The notes beneath the pieces were generated by a model that saw only the letters and a list, made by a program, of their open reading frames with translations, made no database searches and was not told the origin of the DNA. Of a stretch of DNA of 64,000 bases, positions 42,253 to 51,168 are shown one piece after another (the stretch's first letter is position 1; each line of letters opens with the position of its first letter). The DNA lies in assembly GCA_016223135.1 (NCBI GenBank), contig JACRPQ010000015.1, positions 124,001 through 188,000 on the forward strand. The letters are read 5' to 3'. The translations under genes and the position numbers were made by a program. The DNA is from Chloroflexota bacterium (GTDB taxonomy: Bacteria; Chloroflexota; Anaerolineae; Anaerolineales; Villigracilaceae).

Positions 42253-43377
42253 TCACGGTTCCGGCAGGACATTGAGCCCCACCAACTTACCATAAACGCT
42301 GTTGGGCAGGATGCGTTCATCAGAGTTTCCCCAAAGAATACACATCGGCACACCGGGCGTGTCAATGCGTAAGACGAGGATGTGATGTTTTCCTGCAGGG
42401 AGCGGAGGGAGCGTTATCGGGAGGCGGGCATAAGCCGTGTCGCTGTCCATTTTGGCGTAGAGGGAGGTTTGGTTGGGGGCGATCTCGACTTGTTGGTAAT
42501 CCACGAAAAGGAGGAAGGCGGAGAAGGAAGATTTCAACGGTTCCACCTCGGGTGCATCCAGGTTGGTGACGTCCTGATGCCCGCCGAGGGCGTAGAAGGT
42601 GAAGGGAGTATTTTCTTGGATGTCGAGCCAGGGATGGGGCCAGTTCCATACGTCAATGCCGTCTTTTTTTACGGTCAATTCAAGAGCCATGGCAGGGTCG
42701 TCGTGCTTGAAGGATCCCTCCGCTGGCAGGGTGGTGAAGTCTATCGTTCTGAATGGAGGAGTGGGAGTTTCTCCGACGATCAAGGTAATTCGCTGATGTA
42801 TCACGGTGACTCCACCGTATTCATCAGGCTCATTCTCCGGGTATGGAACGCTCACGGCAATCACCTCATGAACGCCGGGAGAAAGGGGAGGAATGGTTAT
42901 TGTGATGGATTTGTCATCGCCAGGTTGCAGAGAGATGTCGTTGTAAATGCCCGATTCGGGAAGCGCGTTGTCGAGTTGGCGCTCATCCAACAGAACGAAT
43001 AATCGCAGGTTGAGCGCATCCTTATTCCCTTTGGGATACAAAAAAATCAAGTTGAAGGTTGGTTGCTCGTTGGCGTTTAAGAGAAAGGTTGCGGGGAATA
43101 TTTTGTTTGCCGTTGAAGCGTTTTGAGGTAAGAAACCAACACCTAGGCCGCTGGAGAAATCTTGTTTACTTTGTCCACCGGTGGGGTCCAGATCTTCAAA
43201 AGACTTTTCAACGCAAAGGTTGTCGATTGTTCCTGGGGTAATTTGCAAATTGCCCCAGCCGATTGTTTCTGGTTCGTGAGTGGTCGGCTCGGTTGAACTT
43301 GAGCAGCCGCTGAGCAACAGGCTCCAAATCAATACTATATGCACTATCCACAGGCGCATTGCATAATACCTGATCAT
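42253..43377 (-). CDS. lipoprotein with repeated beta domains, unknown function
   Basis: This protein of about 374 residues has a signal peptide with lipobox LLSGC. The body shows two similar halves ending in Gly/Val-rich strands (PLSPGVHEVIAVSVPYPEN, PLPAGKHHILVLRIDTPG), as in surface proteins with Ig-like folds. The ATG at 43377 or the one at 43359 may be the start; both give a good signal. It lies on the minus strand, downstream of the polA region. I do not recognise a family. Confidence 0.7.
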   Translation of the reverse strand: MIRYYAMRLWIVHIVLIWSLLLSGCSSSTEPTTHEPETIGWGNLQITPGTIDNLCVEKSFEDLDPTGGQSKQDFSSGLGVGFLPQNASTANKIFPATFLLNANEQPTFNLIFLYPKGNKDALNLRLFVLLDERQLDNALPESGIYNDISLQPGDDKSITITIPPLSPGVHEVIAVSVPYPENEPDEYGGVTVIHQRITLIVGETPTPPFRTIDFTTLPAEGSFKHDDPAMALELTVKKDGIDVWNWPHPWLDIQENTPFTFYALGGHQDVTNLDAPEVEPLKSSFSAFLLFVDYQQVEIAPNQTSLYAKMDSDTAYARLPITLPPLPAGKHHILVLRIDTPGVPMCILWGNSDERILPNSVYGKLVGLNVLPEP

Positions 43378-43413
43378 GATTGAAATTCTTGGGCAGGTGT
43401 GATGTTTTGCAGG

Positions 43414-43614
43414 TTAGAGAGATTTAGATACACTGTTGGGCGTATACCAACTCCATCCTGTATTGTTGTTGAGAAAAGTGTGATCGGTCTTCACCTGCCA
43501 GGTTTTGCCAAATACGCTGACAACAATCTTGCTCTTTGTTTGCGAAACAGCTCCGCTTGCAATGCGATCGCCGCAGGTTGGGGTAGTATAACCACCTTGT
43601 GGCGCGCCGTTCAT
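43414..43614 (-). CDS. small open frame after polA, doubtful
   Basis: This 66-residue frame (start MNGAPQGGYTTPTCGD) begins 36 bases after the polA stop. It lacks a clear ribosome binding site, signal peptide or recognisable motif. It might be a remnant of a secreted protein or a chance frame. Confidence 0.25.
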   Translation of the reverse strand: MNGAPQGGYTTPTCGDRIASGAVSQTKSKIVVSVFGKTWQVKTDHTFLNNNTGWSWYTPNSVSKSL

Positions 43615-43649
43615 GGTTTAGCTTATCATCCTGGCAATTTTGCTCTCCG

Positions 43650-46451
43650 TCAACTTGCGATGTTCTTCATCTCGCCCCAATTCTTTCCATACCGCGCTTC
43701 GGTGGAAAGCGGAATGCTCAACGGGTAGGCGTCTGCCATGGTGGACTGCACTACACGGGCGGTCTCCTTCAGTTCCTCCTGCGGACATTCCAGCACGAGT
43801 TCGTCGTGCACTTGCAAAAGCATTTTGGCTTTCAGCCCCGCCTTCTCAAGCGCCGGCGGGATTTTGAGCATGGCAATCTTCATAATGTCCGCCGCGGTGC
43901 CTTGAATGGGCGCGTTGATGGCTTCGCGTTCCTCGCGGTTCTTCATTTGCGGGTTGGATTTGTTTTGCAGGGCGGGGAAATATCTGCGTCGTCCGAGCAG
44001 CGTTTCGACGTAGCCCTGCTGTGCCGCCTGCCGACGGATGCCATCCAGATATTTTTTGACGCCGGGGAATTTCTCAAAGTAGGTTTTGACGAACGCCTCC
44101 GCCTCCGCCAGAGTCAGGTCGGTGGAGCGGGTGAGACCGAACGCAGACATGCCGTAGATGAGACCGAAGTTGATTGCCTTGGCGTGACGACGCATCTCCT
44201 TTGTCACCGCTTCGGGGGCGACGCCGTAAATTGCCGCGGCGGTCGTAGCATGGATGTCCTCCCCGGCGCGGAACGCCGCCAGCATCGCCTCGTCCTGCGC
44301 CATGTGCGCGACGATGCGCAGTTCGATTTGCGAGTAGTCCACCGAAAGCAGCACATTTCCTTCGCCTGCAATAAACCCATTGCGGACTCTGCGTCCCGTT
44401 TCGGTGCGGATGGGGATGTTTTGCAAGTTTGGGTTGTTCGAGGAGAGGCGTCCGGTCACTGCGCCGACCTGGCTGTAGGAGGTATGCACGCGCCCGTTGG
44501 CGTCCACAGCGGGCGGCAGCGCATCGAGATAGGTGGACTTGAGTTTGGAGAGTTCGCGGTGTTCCAGCACCCAGTCCACTACGGGATGTTTGCCGCGCAG
44601 CAATTCCAGCACGCCGGCGGAGGTGGAGTAATGTCCGCTGGCGGTTTTGTTGCCCTTATCCGGCGGTTCCAAGCCAAGCGTCTTGAAAAGCACATCGGAA
44701 AGCTGCTGGGTGGAGTTGACGTTGAAGGTCTTGCCTGCCAAAGCGAAAATCTGCTGTTCGATTTCATGCAGGCGCCGAGTCAATTCTGCCGACATGGCGG
44801 CAAAGAAGGGCAGGTCGAGCAGGATACCTTCCATTTCCATGTTTGCGAGGACGGGGGTGAGGGGCAGGTCAATTTCTTCGAGCAATCGTTCGCCGTTGAC
44901 GCGTTGGAGTTCCGCCCGCAGGATGGGCATGAGGCGCAAGACCGCCTCCGCATCTGCCGCCGCATACGGCGCAACAGACTCCACCGCCACCTCCGCCATG
45001 CTGATTTGCTTTTTGCCCTTGCCAATCAGTTCTTCGATGAAGGTCATTTCCTCGCCGAGTTTGACGAGAGCGAGATTTTTCAAGCCGAGATTGCGCGAAG
45101 ACGGGTCAATGATGAACTCCGCCAGCATGGTGTCGAAGGTGAGCGGCGAAACGCGCAAGCCGTGTTTGGCAAGGACGATGTAATCGTATTTGGCGTTGTG
45201 CGCGATCTTGCCGATGTTCGGATTCGTCAGCGGTTCGCGCAAGGCGGAGAGAACTTTTTCCACAGGCAGATTGTTCCCGCCGCGATGCCCAACGGGGATG
45301 TAATAGCCCTCGCCTTCTTTCACTGCCAGCGAGATGCCCACGAGGTCTGCCTTCATCTCTTCGGTGGAGGTGGTCTCCGTATCGAACGAGATGACGCTGG
45401 CGTGGTTCAGCGTTTGAATGAGTTCCGCCAGTTTGTCGTCGGTATCCACAATGGTGACTGCGAGATTCGACTTGACTTTTGGAGAGGCAATCACAAGCGG
45501 TTCTTCTCCGAACAGGGACAACTGTCCCGCCGCTTTTGGCGGGGAGGAGGCTGAGGCGGAGGCAAAGCCCGTTGGAGCGGTTAACCGTTCGAGGGTCTTG
45601 AGAAGCGAGCGGAATTCCATCTCTTTGAAGAAGGCTTCGATGGCGGGGATATCCAATTCGCGGGCTTTGGCGTGGTTCAGGTCAAGTTTGATGTTGAGGT
45701 CGGTGCGGATGCGCGCCAGGTCGCGGCTGAGGTAGGCGTTGGATTTGCCGGCTTCGAGTTTGGTCCGCCAGCGGGTTTCGATTTCGTCGAGGTGTTGATA
45801 GATGCCGTCGAGCGTGCCGTATTTTTGAAGCAGGGTGATGGCGGTCTTTTCGCCGATGCCCATCACGCCGGGGATGTTGTCGGATTTGTCGCCGACGAGG
45901 GCTTTGTAGTCCACCACTTGGTCGGGACGGACGCCGAGTTTTTTGACAACATCTTCCTCGCGGATGTAGGTCTGGTCGTCGCCGGCGAGATAGACGACGG
46001 TGCGTTCATCCACGAGCTGAAGGAGGTCGCGGTCGCCGGTGACGATTTTGACGCCCAGCCCCTGTGCCGCGGCGAGGCGCGCCACCGAGCCGAGCACGTC
46101 ATCTGCTTCGTAGCCTTCCATTTCGAGGCGCGGGATGTTGAATGCGTCCACCATCTGGCGGATGCGTTCAATCTGTGGGCGCAGGTCGTCGGGCATTTTG
46201 TCGCGCGTGCCTTTGTATTCGGGGAAGAGGTCGTCGCGGAAGGTTTTGCCCACGTCGAAGGCGACGGCGATGTATTCGGGCTTTTCCTGTTCGAGGATGC
46301 GGAGCAGTTCGCGCGCGAATCCGTAAGTGCCGGCGGTTGGCTCGCCTTTGGAGGTTTGCCAGCGCTGGCTTCCGCCTCCGCCTGTCGTCAGGGCGAAGTA
46401 CATGCGGTAGGCGAGCGCGTGTCCGTCAATAAGGTAGAGGGTAGGGGGCAT
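43650..46451 (-). CDS. polA: DNA polymerase I
   Basis: This 933-residue enzyme has all three domains. The 5'-3' exonuclease (1-290) has YLIDGHALAYRMYFAL, MEGYEADDVLG and the DKSDNIPGVMGIGEKTA helix-hairpin-helix. The 3'-5' exonuclease (about 330-530) keeps the DEDx metal ligands (ISFDTETTSTEEMK and a YAAADAEAVLRL Asp), so proofreading should be active, unlike in some thermophilic homologues. The family A polymerase (about 560-933) has SVDYSQIELRIVAHM, RRHAKAINFGLIYGMSAFGL and LQVHDELVLECP. It fills Okazaki gaps and acts in repair. An array of heptamers lies just upstream. Confidence 0.97.
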   Translation of the reverse strand: MPPTLYLIDGHALAYRMYFALTTGGGGSQRWQTSKGEPTAGTYGFARELLRILEQEKPEYIAVAFDVGKTFRDDLFPEYKGTRDKMPDDLRPQIERIRQMVDAFNIPRLEMEGYEADDVLGSVARLAAAQGLGVKIVTGDRDLLQLVDERTVVYLAGDDQTYIREEDVVKKLGVRPDQVVDYKALVGDKSDNIPGVMGIGEKTAITLLQKYGTLDGIYQHLDEIETRWRTKLEAGKSNAYLSRDLARIRTDLNIKLDLNHAKARELDIPAIEAFFKEMEFRSLLKTLERLTAPTGFASASASSPPKAAGQLSLFGEEPLVIASPKVKSNLAVTIVDTDDKLAELIQTLNHASVISFDTETTSTEEMKADLVGISLAVKEGEGYYIPVGHRGGNNLPVEKVLSALREPLTNPNIGKIAHNAKYDYIVLAKHGLRVSPLTFDTMLAEFIIDPSSRNLGLKNLALVKLGEEMTFIEELIGKGKKQISMAEVAVESVAPYAAADAEAVLRLMPILRAELQRVNGERLLEEIDLPLTPVLANMEMEGILLDLPFFAAMSAELTRRLHEIEQQIFALAGKTFNVNSTQQLSDVLFKTLGLEPPDKGNKTASGHYSTSAGVLELLRGKHPVVDWVLEHRELSKLKSTYLDALPPAVDANGRVHTSYSQVGAVTGRLSSNNPNLQNIPIRTETGRRVRNGFIAGEGNVLLSVDYSQIELRIVAHMAQDEAMLAAFRAGEDIHATTAAAIYGVAPEAVTKEMRRHAKAINFGLIYGMSAFGLTRSTDLTLAEAEAFVKTYFEKFPGVKKYLDGIRRQAAQQGYVETLLGRRRYFPALQNKSNPQMKNREEREAINAPIQGTAADIMKIAMLKIPPALEKAGLKAKMLLQVHDELVLECPQEELKETARVVQSTMADAYPLSIPLSTEARYGKNWGEMKNIAS

Positions 46452-46470
46452 GGGAGGCTCCGGAGGAAGT

Positions 46471-46552
46471 GGTCGGTAGTCAAGTGATCGGTGAACAGTG
46501 ATCAGTGATCAGTGAACAGTGAGCAGTAATCAGTGGGGCAGTGGTTGGTAGC
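46471..46552. repeat. heptamer array upstream of polA
   Basis: TGAACAG, TGATCAG, TGATCAG, TGAACAG, TGAGCAG and TAATCAG units in a row (about 46490-46530), with looser flanks such as GTAGTCAAG. It lies between polA and the terminator of the next gene. Confidence 0.85.
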
Positions 46553-46622
46553 CGGTACATCCGTCAATCTTCACGATAATAGCGAACAGAAGCGCAGATT
46601 GACGAAGATTGGTGGAAGAAAT

Positions 46623-46660
46623 AAAAAAAGAAGCGCAGAGTGATTATACTCTGCGCTTCT
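46623..46660 (-). terminator. terminator of the roadblock/Y1 gene
   Basis: Eleven-base perfect stem GAAGCGCAGAG (46630-46640) with CTCTGCGCTTC (46649-46659), loop of 8. On the minus strand it is followed by TTTTTTTAT. Confidence 0.9.
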
Positions 46661-46678
46661 TCATGGGCTGTCAATGTG

Positions 46679-47962
46679 TCAACGGCGGGGTTGTTCGAGT
46701 CCCTGCCGCACGCGGGTTTGCTTGATGTAATCCTTTACCAGTTGCGGAGGATGCGGCTGCGTGCCGCCCATGATGAGATAGCCCGGCGCCCAAAAATCGC
46801 CGGAGGGGTTTTCCTTTTTCAAACGCGGGAATTCGGCGAAGATTTTTTCCGAGGTCTGCTGACGCATGATGCGCATAAGATAGCCCGGCGAAGCCGAAGG
46901 CGGGACGTTGACCACCCACTGCACATATTCCGGACGCACGGCAAGATATTCCAGCCGCCAGCCAAAGGCAATGCAAATCTGCGGAATCCACTCGGAGAGC
47001 CGGTCGGAGAGGTCGCCGGTCAGGTAGTGGGAGGTGAAGCGGGGGACGAGCAGGCAGGCGTAGGTGAGGTTATACAGCCCCGGTGTAATCGGTTCGAGCA
47101 TCACGCGCCCCGCCACTTCGGTAATGGAGTGGGGGCGGGTTTCATCCAATTCACCCGGCGCAGGTCTTCGCACAGGGGTTTCGGGACGCCGGCGCGATTT
47201 CGATGGCATGGTGGCGTTGAGTTCCTCCACCGCATGTTCCACCGTCTGGTCGTTTTGGTTGGAAACGAGCAGGTCGTTTACATGCACAGCGGGCGAACTC
47301 TCGCGGCTGAAGGGACGCGGTGAAGCAGAGGGAGCGCCGCTCTGGTCGGGCGATTGAGGTTGTCCCTTGCTTAAGGAAGGTGAAGGCGGAGGAACATCCT
47401 GCAGGATGCTGGCAATGTTGGGGATTTCAGGATCCGCTCCGCCTTCCTCCTCGGTAAATTGAGTCGGCGCTTCATGCGACGCTGGCAACGGTTCCTGCTC
47501 CCGGAGCGGTTCCAACGCCTCGGTCAGTCCCGGCGTGGAAAGACGGTTGACCAACTGTCCCGCCTGCATGCGGATGGTGCTGAAGGGCGTTTCGGCGTCG
47601 AAGACGAGCGCCAGTACCACCTCATCGGCGATGCGGGTGGCGTAGAGCATGTGCTCGGCTTTGGTGCTTTCCAAACGGACGAAGCGCAGCAGGTCGCTTC
47701 CGCGTTGACCGTCCCAGTGACGCGTGACGGCAACCGTCAATTCCTTTGCCGCCTCCTGCGAGAGTTGACCGGCGTATGCCCACATATTGCCCTGACGGGT
47801 GATCAGCGCCGCCTGCGCGGAGGATTCGAGCGTGAGCCGCGTAAGATGTTGCGCGGCTTTGTTGGCATCGCTCAGCCAGGAGAGTTCGTTACTTTTACCT
47901 ACAGCGGGGCTGGGCGTTGTATTGTGTCGAAAGGGCTTGGGGAGGAAATTGTCGTTGGACAT
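46679..47962 (-). CDS. roadblock/LC7-like domain fused to a degenerate Y1 (IS200-like) transposase domain
   Basis: This protein of about 427 residues (numbered here with a GTG at 47968 as 1, giving 429) has an N-terminal domain (about 30-150) whose pattern fits roadblock/LC7 (AALITRQGNMWAYAGQLS, then LATRIADEVVLALVFD-type strands and a closing helix). A Pro/Ser-rich linker follows (about 150-275). The C-terminal part (about 285-425) matches the IS200/IS605 TnpA fold: NLTYACLLVPRF, LSEWIPQICIAFGWRLEYLAVRPEYVQWVVNVPPSASPGYLMRIM, FWAPGYLIMGG and LVKDYIKQT. The HUH pair is lost (PEYVQ, Tyr348 and Gln350 where PDHVH is expected) but the nucleophile-position Tyr414 remains. It looks domesticated. 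Start: ATG at 47962. Confidence 0.75.
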   Translation of the reverse strand: MSNDNFLPKPFRHNTTPSPAVGKSNELSWLSDANKAAQHLTRLTLESSAQAALITRQGNMWAYAGQLSQEAAKELTVAVTRHWDGQRGSDLLRFVRLESTKAEHMLYATRIADEVVLALVFDAETPFSTIRMQAGQLVNRLSTPGLTEALEPLREQEPLPASHEAPTQFTEEEGGADPEIPNIASILQDVPPPSPSLSKGQPQSPDQSGAPSASPRPFSRESSPAVHVNDLLVSNQNDQTVEHAVEELNATMPSKSRRRPETPVRRPAPGELDETRPHSITEVAGRVMLEPITPGLYNLTYACLLVPRFTSHYLTGDLSDRLSEWIPQICIAFGWRLEYLAVRPEYVQWVVNVPPSASPGYLMRIMRQQTSEKIFAEFPRLKKENPSGDFWAPGYLIMGGTQPHPPQLVKDYIKQTRVRQGLEQPRR

Positions 47963-48044
47963 GGTCACAAATCAGTTGGGGGCATTGAGTTGCCACTCAA
48001 TGCTCAGGTTTCCGTCCCGTAAGAGACGTTTTTCTTCTAGTCAG

Positions 48045-48157
48045 CCGACACTTTTGTTTTGGGACGCAGATGAACACTGATTTACGCTGATTTAAGTTGT
48101 TTTTTTTCTGCGTTTATCTGCGTTTTTCAGCGTCCCATTTGAAACTGTCAGGTTGCT
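48045..48157. repeat. complete copy of element R3
   Basis: Ends CGACACTTTTGTTTTGGGACG and CAGCGTCCCATTTGAAACTGTC are inverted over the GGGACGC/GCGTCCC part; inside are GCAGATGAACACTGATTTACGC and its rough inverse. Broken copies lie at 29681-30001. The rest of the 365-base gap between the roadblock/Y1 gene and the MBL gene shows no other gene; GAGGGCG before 48328 is the MBL ribosome site. Confidence 0.8.
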
Positions 48158-48327
48158 AGTTTTTCTTCTTTCTTCTTTAGTAGTTTATCACGGCAAGGCG
48201 GCAGAGGCAAGCAGCGGCGATTTCAGCCGCTTACGAAAATGCCAGTTTTATTCTGAAATTTGTACATGCAACTTGATTTTCACGCCCGTTTATGCTAATA
48301 ATGGAGAAAAATTTGTGAGGGCGTTAC

Positions 48328-49158
48328 ATGCATCGAGAACGTATTTCAGAGAACGTGTATTGGTTTCAGAGTGAGGTTTATGCACAAGTCACTGCGGGAG
48401 TGGTGGTGGGACCGCAATGGGCGGTGGTGATTGACACGTTGGCATTGCCGGATGAAACGTTGTCCATCCGCGAATTTATCGAACATGAGTTGAGCGTGCC
48501 GGTTCGTTATGTCATCAACACGCATTATCATGCCGACCATTCGTGGGGGAATTGCTTTTTCCCCGGCGCGACGGTGGTGGCGCATACCCGCTGCCGCGAA
48601 CTGTTGGAGGAGCGCGGCATCCCCTCGCTGGAGGCGGCGAAGAAGCAAAACCCCGCTCTGCGCCAGGTGAAGATTGTCCTGCCGCACATGACCTTCAGCG
48701 GCGGCGATTTGACCCTGCGCGTGGGCAAGAAAAACTTGATTCTTTCGCCCGCTTTCGGTCACAGCGAGGACGGTATTTCCGTGCTGGTGGAGGAAGACCG
48801 CATCTTGTTTGCGGGCGATTCTTTCATCCCTGTTCCGCATGTGGTGGACGGCGATGTGGATGAGAACATCGCCTCCATTCGGCAGACCCTCAAACTGGGG
48901 CTGGAAAACATCGTGCAGGGACACGGCGACATCATCCTGCGCGGCGAGATAGACGCGGCGGTGAAGGAAAACATCAATTACCTGAACGCCATAAAAAAGT
49001 CGGTAAAAGCCATCGCTAAAAAGAAGAACGCCGCCGAACTCCTGCAGGAAATTCGCATTGAGGATTGCGGCAAAAGCCGCGTGTACCTCGGCGGCTTGGC
49101 AGAGACGCTGCATCAAAGCAACCTGCGGGCGTTGCTGTATAAAATGGACGGCGGGTAA
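48328..49158 (+). CDS. MBL-fold metallo-hydrolase
   Basis: This 276-residue protein has the dinuclear metal motif HYHADHSW (His66, His68, Asp70, His71 in THYHADHSWGN), a third His in FGHSEDGISV, an Asp in FAGDSFIPVPH and a late His in QGHGDII. That set fits glyoxalase II-like or beta-lactamase-superfamily hydrolases, with no extra domain that names the substrate. A C-terminal helical part (about 210-276) follows. Own promoter likely (TAATAAT region about 48296); a terminator follows the stop. Confidence 0.9.
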   Translation: MHRERISENVYWFQSEVYAQVTAGVVVGPQWAVVIDTLALPDETLSIREFIEHELSVPVRYVINTHYHADHSWGNCFFPGATVVAHTRCRELLEERGIPSLEAAKKQNPALRQVKIVLPHMTFSGGDLTLRVGKKNLILSPAFGHSEDGISVLVEEDRILFAGDSFIPVPHVVDGDVDENIASIRQTLKLGLENIVQGHGDIILRGEIDAAVKENINYLNAIKKSVKAIAKKKNAAELLQEIRIEDCGKSRVYLGGLAETLHQSNLRALLYKMDGG

Positions 49159-49170
49159 GCGCGCCGAACG

Positions 49171-49196
49171 AAAAGTCCCCGCCAAGCGGGGACTTT
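49171..49196. terminator. bidirectional hairpin between the MBL gene and plsY
   Basis: Eleven-base perfect stem AAAGTCCCCGC (49172-49182) with GCGGGGACTTT (49186-49196), loop of 3, with A and T runs. It lies between two convergent genes. Confidence 0.85.
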
Positions 49197-49201
49197 ATGA
49201 T

Positions 49202-49891
49202 TTAGCGGCTTTCGCTTTGTTTGGCTTCCCTTCTTGCTTTCAGCCAGCCGTGCAGGCTGATGCTCACCACTCGTTCCTTGCCTTCGATCAGTTTTTTGAT
49301 GTTGGGGCGCAGCGCCCATCCGAGCAAAAACAGCGCCAACACCCCATACAGGATGTCAATCGGGTTTTGAAGCCCAAGGTAGGCGCGGATGGCAAACACA
49401 ATGGTCACAATCAGCGCAATAGACATGGTGGTGACCGAGGCGATGCCGACGGTGAAAAAGATCAGCGCGCCGGCGCTAAACGCAATCGGAAACATGGGCA
49501 GCCATAATCCCACTGCACCGCCCAGCGCCGGGGCGCCGCCCGCCCCGCCATGAAAGCGCAATCTGCCGTCCTCATCGCGGCGGATGAGAAAGATGGAATA
49601 GTTATGCCCGAGAATCGCCGCCACCGGCGCCAGCACCTGAACGAGGTGATTGCCCGGCGCGAGCCTTTGGGCAATCCACACCGAGGCGGCGCCTTTGAGA
49701 ATATCCAGGATGGCGGTGAGCAAGCCTGCCCAAAAGCCGGCTGCCCGCAGGGTATTGGTTCCGCCGGTGCGCCCGCTTTCGATCTCGCGGAGATCCCGCC
49801 CGGTTTTCACTTTTACAATCAATAGCCCGAAGGGTATGGAGCCTAGCAAATAGCCCAGCACCACAGCCGCCGTTTCGATCCACGTTTGCAT
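49202..49891 (-). CDS. plsY: glycerol-3-phosphate acyltransferase PlsY-like
   Basis: This 229-residue membrane enzyme acylates glycerol-3-phosphate from acyl-phosphate, starting phospholipid synthesis. Motifs: the N-terminal LLGSIPFGLLIVKVKTGRDLREIESGRTGGTNTLRAAG (motif 1), VAAILGHNYSIFL (motif 2), and FHGGAGGAPALGGAVG in place of the usual FKGGKGVAT (motif 2/3). The last is a departure in the phosphate-binding loop, so activity or substrate may be changed. GGAGG lies 6 bases before the start. It follows the M67 peptidase gene by 57 bases. Confidence 0.85.
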   Translation of the reverse strand: MQTWIETAAVVLGYLLGSIPFGLLIVKVKTGRDLREIESGRTGGTNTLRAAGFWAGLLTAILDILKGAASVWIAQRLAPGNHLVQVLAPVAAILGHNYSIFLIRRDEDGRLRFHGGAGGAPALGGAVGLWLPMFPIAFSAGALIFFTVGIASVTTMSIALIVTIVFAIRAYLGLQNPIDILYGVLALFLLGWALRPNIKKLIEGKERVVSISLHGWLKARREAKQSESR

Positions 49892-49948
49892 CGCAATCCT
49901 CCAACAAGATTATACAACTTGAAACACACAGCGGTGTTGATGGTTTCT

Positions 49949-50356
49949 CTATGTCTCGATGTGCAACGGCGTTTCACGCGCTTTGCCGTTCTCGATCCAA
50001 AACCCGCGCCAGGTCCATTTTCCGCCCTTGCGGGAGCACACGACATGCACCACCTCGTAAGCCGCCTCTGCAATGTCGGTGGGGGAGACGGTTTCAGGTC
50101 CGGCAGGATGCGAGTGGAAGATGCCGAGCAGGTCCAGCCCGTGTTCGTCCATCCATTCGAAGGCGCGAAGTTGTTCCTCCGCATCCATAACGAATCGCAC
50201 CGGACTTTGAGCCTGATTCCGCACGAACAACACTTTCTCCACCCGATTTCCCTTCCCCGCCAACAGACCGCATGCCTCCAGCGGCACATGCGCCTCCAAG
50301 TATGCCAGAATCTCCTGCGCTTGTTCCTTCGTTATGACAAGTCCGTTTGCGGTCAT
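49949..50356 (-). CDS. M67-family (JAMM/MPN) metallopeptidase
   Basis: This 135-residue JAMM domain protein has all active-site residues: Glu27 (PLEACG), His81 and His83 (FHSHPAG) and Asp94 (SPTD), giving the HxHPxG...SxxD signature. Bacterial relatives trim C-terminal residues from ubiquitin-like sulfur carriers or cleave peptides, but no ThiS/MoaD-like gene is near. ATGA overlap with the upstream membrane protein gene (50353-50356) shows co-translation. The start is the ATG at 50356; a much longer frame to 50911 runs through the other gene and is wrong. Confidence 0.88.
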   Translation of the reverse strand: MTANGLVITKEQAQEILAYLEAHVPLEACGLLAGKGNRVEKVLFVRNQAQSPVRFVMDAEEQLRAFEWMDEHGLDLLGIFHSHPAGPETVSPTDIAEAAYEVVHVVCSRKGGKWTWRGFWIENGKARETPLHIET

Positions 50357-51168
50357 CGGATCAGAAGCGCCAGCCCCCAGCATAACCCCGCCACCATCAC
50401 AGGTTCGACGGTGGCGCGCCGCACCGCAGCGCCTTCGTTCAAACGGATTGCAAGACTGGTCAGTCCATACAGAGGACCAATCAGCAGCAGCCCAAACTGG
50501 AGGGGCGTGAGAGGCAAATAATGCAGCCCTGCCGCCAATTGGACGCACGCCAAGCCGATGCCAAGCGACCAGCCCGTCTCCCATTTGCCGCCCATCCATA
50601 AATGCAGAATGCGCAGGCTTGTCAGCGCCGCCGCCATAAACAAAGCAGGCAAAAGCAGATACAGCCGCACTCCGCCCGACCTCAGCGCCACTGCCAGCAC
50701 GAAGAATAACGTATGAGACATGGCGGTCAGCCCTGCGACCGCCAGTGTATAGTGAGGCGAGTCGGCGTCCACCACCACATACTCCGCTAGAAACACAAAG
50801 AACACCAGCGCACCGCCGACCAAGAATCCAACCACCCACGCCGCGCCGCCCGGCTGTGTGGAAAGGGCAATGCTGACGACAAAGGTGGTCAGCGTGGGGA
50901 GGTACCACCATTGAAAAGTGGCGCGTCCATTCAGGGAGGGGTGACCGCGCAGCAGCCAGTCCATGCCGGCGGCGGCAAGCGCGGCGGTCAGGATATTAAG
51001 CAGCGCCCCTGCGTCCAAAGGCAGCGCCAGCAAAAAGCCGGGCAGCTGCAGTTCGAACGTAATCCCTCGCGGCGGAATCCAGCGGCTCAGCGCCAGCGCC
51101 AACAGCACGGTGGAGGTCAGCAGCCCGATGCGGTTCGGTTCGGGCAGGAAACGGTCTTGTTCGTTCAC
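50353..51168 (-). CDS. multi-helix membrane protein, unknown function
   Basis: This protein of about 271 residues has about eight hydrophobic segments spread over its whole length (e.g. LLTSTVLLALALS, WVVGFLVGGALVFFVFLAEYVVV, LTAMSHTLFFVLAVAL, LYLLLPALFMAAALTSL). The GTG at 51168 is the chosen start because a promoter lies so that transcription begins on it; a longer frame to 51582 overlaps the divergent gene and is rejected. It heads an operon with the M67 peptidase and plsY. No family recognised. Confidence 0.75.
   Translation of the reverse strand: MNEQDRFLPEPNRIGLLTSTVLLALALSRWIPPRGITFELQLPGFLLALPLDAGALLNILTAALAAAGMDWLLRGHPSLNGRATFQWWYLPTLTTFVVSIALSTQPGGAAWVVGFLVGGALVFFVFLAEYVVVDADSPHYTLAVAGLTAMSHTLFFVLAVALRSGGVRLYLLLPALFMAAALTSLRILHLWMGGKWETGWSLGIGLACVQLAAGLHYLPLTPLQFGLLLIGPLYGLTSLAIRLNEGAAVRRATVEPVMVAGLCWGLALLIR

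Noticed and set aside
50357-50911. N-terminal extension of the M67 peptidase frame
   Set aside because: It overlaps the membrane protein gene in another frame; the ATG at 50356 with ATGA overlap is a better start.
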